A stretch of DNA of 64,000 bases from Daphnia carinata. Its lineage: Eukaryota; Arthropoda; Branchiopoda; Diplostraca; Daphniidae. Shown here in pieces: positions 60,286 to 64,000 of the stretch (position 1 is the first letter of the stretch; each line of letters opens with the position of its first letter). A model generated the notes under the pieces. It worked only from the letters and a program-made list of their open reading frames with translations. It searched no databases and was not told the DNA's origin. The position numbers and the translations under genes are program-made. The stretch covers positions 7,253,357-7,317,356 of the forward strand of contig NC_081340.1 in assembly GCF_022539665.2 (NCBI RefSeq). Direction: 5' to 3'.

Positions 60286-60598
60286 GCAACTTTAAAAAGG
60301 CACAATAGCCCTTTCAAAAGTTGCCGTCAACCCAGGCAGGGGGAGACACTGCCTTGTTGACCCACCGGGGAGATTACCCGGTGATTGGCTAAGAGAAGCC
60401 GGAAGAAGAGCTGAAGATTTGGAACATTTTTACAGGAGCGATTAACCTTTAGTTCGGATTTGTGGGCAACCACGTCACCCTCCGTGAACACATCATCGGA
60501 CGAAGCGGCACCCCACGTCCCCTTTCCGGCCAGAGCCCTCCAAACCTCGGTATATGTTGTTTTTATATATACCGTACAGTAGGGGCATGACCCCCTAC
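60286..60598 (-). other. GC-rich hairpin block, mirror copy (right arm)
   Basis: Reverse complement of 59059-59371 with the hairpins preserved. One visible substitution (left GTGGCTGCCC, right GTGGTTGCCC) lies outside the strong stems. Confidence 0.35.
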
Positions 60599-61550
60599 GG
60601 GCTTATTATGAGTCAAGGGGAAACGGGGCTTCAGAAAAGAAGGGAGCCCAGATATGCACTTCAATTTTTTAAATATCAAATACCGTCTCGGGAATCCGAA
60701 TGAAGTATAGAAATATCATGTCATCCATCCAATCATTACAATTTATTCAGTGTCATGCCCCAACCAAGAATTTTTTCAGATCCAATGTTACTATTAACCT
60801 ACACTGAGAAAAGAAAAACAACACCATTAAGCATCTCAATTGTTGCTCATGTGACTTACATGACTCATAGATTCAACTTCTGGCAGAAGCTCGGGAAAGG
60901 CCATACAAATTGTAGATGAAAATCATTGTATAAGGCTCTTGAAGGATAAAATAACACCCCTAGAATGTTGCATTGTTGATAGTTGTGTTCCCAGTATGCT
61001 GAAAATCCTTTCCTATTGGATAAATTTTTTTTTGTAGATTAGACATGGTTGGCAAAAAGGAGGAGAAAAGCTTCATCATAAATTCAAAAATTTTTCAAGA
61101 AAATTCCTTTCATACCTAAAGAGTCCATGTGTGATGTTCATCGCTGCAATGCCAGTGAAGTGAAACATCTTTAGGGCCATTTAAGTACCCAGCTTCACCA
61201 ACACTCTGAGTGTAAAGGACAAGTTGTTCTTTAGCAAGAGAAGCAGAATTATTTGAGGCTTCTAGCTATAACAGAACTATAAAGGATTGCTGTTACACAG
61301 GATTCATTCACACAAGATGGTACTTCTCATTAGACAATTTGCATACTCTATTACTTTACCTCATACCTTAATGGTAATGCACTTTCAGTGTTTTTCAACT
61401 GTAGGCTCACTCTTCCATCCTGTAACACTTCTAGACTTGACTTGATCCCCCACTAGAATTCTGTGAATGCAAAATAATAGCATTAAAAATACTGTTTCGA
61501 TAGACAAAAAACCGAAAAGTACCTAATTCATGTTTTATGTTGAACTCATG

Positions 61551-62126
61551 CTATTTCTGGGTTTCCGTACCACACCCATTTTCAGCCCAAATACGGTCCC
61601 ACAATTGTTCAATTCCTTCGCTGCATGGACTTATTACTAACAATTCTTTTAGTGCAGCACTAACAGAATTTAATTTAACACACTGTCATGTGGTAGACTG
61701 AATAACTAAGCAATAAATAATTGTTCGTTAAAATTCTATACTTATTTTGAATTCTTATTTGAAAAGTTTAGGTACCTGACTGTGTTCGCCTAATGCCAAT
61801 TCATCCTCATGTTCAGTTACGGATGAGTTTGGAAAAACCTCCTTCACTGTTTGGAAACTGTTCCATTCCAATTTGTTCTTTTCCCCTAGCTGAGCTTGTA
61901 GACTCAAAATTTGAGCTACAAAACGCAAATGAATAAAAGCAAATAAATAGAATCATTACGTATAAGCCCTTACCATCCTTAGCTTTGCTGTTATCTAATA
62001 TTTTGTGTTGTTCCAATAACTGGGCCTGCAGCTTCATAATTTGATCTAATAAACAATAATTAATAATTGAAAACCAATATAATAATGTTTATACTTACCA
62101 TTTTTTTGTTTTATTATCTTATCCAT
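61551..62126 (-). pseudogene. Broken right-arm copy of the coiled-coil gene
   Basis: The same exon layout is seen mirrored: 62126-62099, 62045-61974, 61915-61776, and a last exon from 61705. Relative to the left copy one G is missing (left TTAAAGTTAAAT, right TTAAATTAAAT). This creates a stop at 61672-61670, so the C-terminal forty or so residues are lost. The original end would be at 61551. Splice sites are otherwise intact. The truncated product could still be made. Confidence 0.6.
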
Positions 62127-62218
62127 TTTTCAATTGTTCCTCCAGCCACGCTACTCAATTAACTGCTAATGGGATACAATTAACTCAAATTGCTTACATG
62201 CCTGTAATAACGAAACCG

Positions 62219-62424
62219 ACTGATAGATGGCTACGGGTAGAAAAAAGAGAAAAAAGTGCGATTTTTTTTTTTCCCGCCATTTTTTTTATATTTTTTTTAT
62301 GTAAAACGGATTGCCATATTGCCATAGTAAATGGCAATCCGTTTTTATGGCAATCCGTTTTACACACAAAAAAAGAAAAATTTCGTCGGTTTTTTTCTTT
62401 TTTACAACTATGGCCATCTATCGG
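62219..62424. repeat. Short TIR element, copy 2
   Basis: It has the same TAGATGGC/GCCATCTA ends and inner GTAAAACGGATTGCCAT inverted pair as copy 1. It is situated just outside the right arm of the palindrome, in mirrored position. Confidence 0.6.
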
Positions 62425-62629
62425 CCGGCTTCCTATTTAATTTTCTAAATACAACTTTACGTATTTTAGCCATGTAAATATATAATTTTTTAATTAATAA
62501 CTTAATTTCATTAAAATAGAACTATACAATAATTCCTTTGTTATATTCTACTTACTTAACTTAATTATTATTACTATTAACTTTTCATTTTGAACTGCAT
62601 TTTGCAGCAATGATAATAATAGCAATAAT

Positions 62630-62900
62630 TGCTTGTTTTAGGTATAAACAATATGTTTGAGTAATATAAAGTCATTCTTGTGTATTATTTTCACACCTCA
62701 ACAAACAATAACGTCTTTATATTACTCAAACATATTATTTATACCTAAAACAAGCAATCATTCTAATTGTTATTAGAACGGTTTGAGTAATATAAAGTCG
62801 TTGTCGGTTGTTGCGGTGTGAAAATAATACACAATAACAACTCTATATTACTTAAACATTATACTTAAAACACGCAATCATTCTAATTGTTATTAGAAAT
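62630..62900. repeat. Two consecutive AT-rich hairpins in a duplicated unit
   Basis: 62630-62672 is a nearly perfect inverted repeat of 62715-62757 (TTTGAGTAATATAAAG and complement). A second, shorter pair follows from about 62782. Each is followed by the direct repeat AATCATTCTAATTGTTATTA (62757 and 62877). The core TGTGTATTATTTTCACACC also recurs inverted near 62815. Confidence 0.7.
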
Positions 62901-62975
62901 ACATTCATTATACTTACTGCAGTACAAAATGGATAGTTAATAGTTATTTGATCAGAATTTAATAGCTGATTCAGA

Positions 62976-63433
62976 ACGTTTTATTCAAAAACTATGAGGC
63001 CCACGAGAAAACAACCCTCATATTCGTGATGCCCGTTCAATCCTGCATCGAAACCATGTATTTAAAGCGAAATCTAAAATTTTGCCAAAATTGAAAAAGT
63101 GAGAAGGCCTTCCCACTTTTGTCAAAATCAGAAAAAATCGAAATCTCTCGGAATGCCATGAAAATTCCACAGTATAACCCAATTTTAACGCTGATTCAGA
63201 AAAAGCCATTTGTTTTTTTGTCAAATAAGCCGCTTTTGTAATAATCGTCATTTAAAGATAAAATCGAGCTTATTTTTTCCAACCCAACTTCACCTTTTTT
63301 TACGTTTTATTCAAAAACTATGAGTTCCAAGAGAAAGCAACCCTCATATTCGTGATACCCGTTCAATTCTGCATTGAAACCATGTATTTTAAGCGAAATC
63401 TAAAATTTTGCTAAAACTGAAAAAGTAGCCGAA
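62976..63433. repeat. Direct repeat, about 130 bases, 326 apart
   Basis: 62976-63108 and 63302-63433 share ACGTTTTATTCAAAAACTAT and continue alike through CATATTCGTGAT and CGAAATCTAAAATTTTGC, with substitutions. Confidence 0.75.
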
Positions 63434-63650
63434 AAAGCAGCCGAAAAAGCAGCCTTCTCACTTTTCCAATTTTCTTCAAATCCTAGATTTCATTAAAAAT
63501 ACATTATTCCGATTCGAAATTGATCGCTGATAACGAAAATGGGGTATGTTTTTATATCAGTCTTCTACTTTTTGAATTAACCGTAAAAAAACAGAAAGTC
63601 GGGCTTAAAATCTTTTTCGGTCAGTGTATGTAGAGAATTACTAGATACGT

Positions 63651-63773
63651 GACCGATAGATGACGATAGCAGTAGAACAGAAAAAAAGGCCAATATTTAT
63701 GGCAATCCGTTTTACCAAAAAAAAAAAAAAAATATCTTTTTTCTAGTTCACGGCTACCGCCATCTATCGGTTG
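63651..63773. repeat. Short TIR element, copy 3
   Basis: Ends CGATAGATGAC and GCCATCTATCG, with inner ATGGCAATCCGTTTTAC. Preceded by GTATGTAGAGAATTA, as copy 1 is. A further partial fragment follows to about 63890, with T and G runs. Confidence 0.55.
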
Positions 63774-63950
63774 GTAGGAGTAAAACAGAAAGTAAGGCCG
63801 ATATTTTAATTTTATTTTTTTTTTTTTTTTTGGGGGGGGGGGGGGGGGAGAGGAAAACGGGTTGCCATACATTGCATCAGACTTACCCATTCGCCAACCC
63901 AAGTGTGCATATGTCTTTTTTGGACAATTATTTTATTTTGCTACTATGTA

Positions 63951-64000
63951 CTACTCACTTCTCATTAGACAATTTGCATTACTATAACTTTACCTCATAC
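63951..64000. repeat. Start of another copy of the palindrome arm
   Basis: The window end (CTTCTCATTAGACAATTTGC, then TTTACCTCATAC) matches about 61323-61367 of the right arm in the same orientation. The arm sequence therefore occurs at least three times. Confidence 0.65.

Larger units (their letters stand above)
57506..62155. repeat. Large palindrome with ~1.9-kb near-identical arms
   Basis: The segment about 57506-59460 reappears as its reverse complement at about 60190-62155, with only scattered single-base differences in the parts I compared (for example a transition in the hairpin block, and a one-base deletion in the right-arm gene). More diverged homology continues inward, at about 59500-59730 against 60005-60150, so the true centre is near 59.83-59.87 kb. 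Outward, diverged homology extends into the flanking short TIR elements. A foldback transposon, a recent inverted duplication or a misassembled haplotype pair could each produce this. Confidence 0.85.

Overview
The window looks like arthropod nuclear DNA, most probably a branchiopod crustacean such as Daphnia (an inference from content; no species marker was seen). The supporting signs are compact genes cut by many introns of about 55-80 bases, an invertebrate tyrosine decarboxylase gene, an intron-containing tRNA-Tyr, and lineage-type gene families: paired SLC6 amino acid transporters and tandem Gly/His-rich secreted proteins. All coding models below were built by joining exons whose phases match and whose splice sites are visible. 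The two exceptions are stated.

Layout. 1-4.4 kb is homopolymer-rich sequence with no recognisable gene. 4.4-13.4 kb holds a sushi-domain protein (-), tRNA-Tyr (-), a CIA30-domain protein (+) convergent with queuine tRNA-ribosyltransferase (-), a Tyr/Pro-rich secreted protein (+) and tyrosine decarboxylase (-). 15-19 kb has three secreted low-complexity or Cys-rich proteins with TATA promoters. 19.4-27.9 kb carries two tandem SLC6 transporter paralogues (-) with nearly identical exon lengths. 31-34.7 kb is TMEM214 (+) with a BTB gene nested in one intron on the other strand. 35.9-45.5 kb is a run of secreted-protein genes, three of them clear paralogues (Gly/His-rich), plus a Cys-rich peptide exon. 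46.3-56.7 kb is a dense block of conserved housekeeping and signalling genes: HEATR3/Syo1, STK16-type kinase, NUP42, cytosolic 5'-nucleotidase III, SOCS6/7 and UBE2G2.

From about 57 kb to the end the DNA is repetitive. It is dominated by a palindrome about 4.6 kb long with near-identical 1.9-kb arms. Each arm carries the same small four-exon coiled-coil gene (intact on the left, broken by a one-base deletion on the right) and a GC-rich block of consecutive hairpins. tRNA-like sequences lie at and around the centre. Short TIR-type elements flank both arms, and the start of a further copy of the arm runs off the window end. This is the least explained part of the window.

Two genes (sushi protein and second SLC6 paralogue) need one extra A in a six-A run to keep frame, which suggests homopolymer undercalls in the assembly or recent lesions. 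Two introns appear to use GC-AG ends, and two others are stop-free multiples of three.
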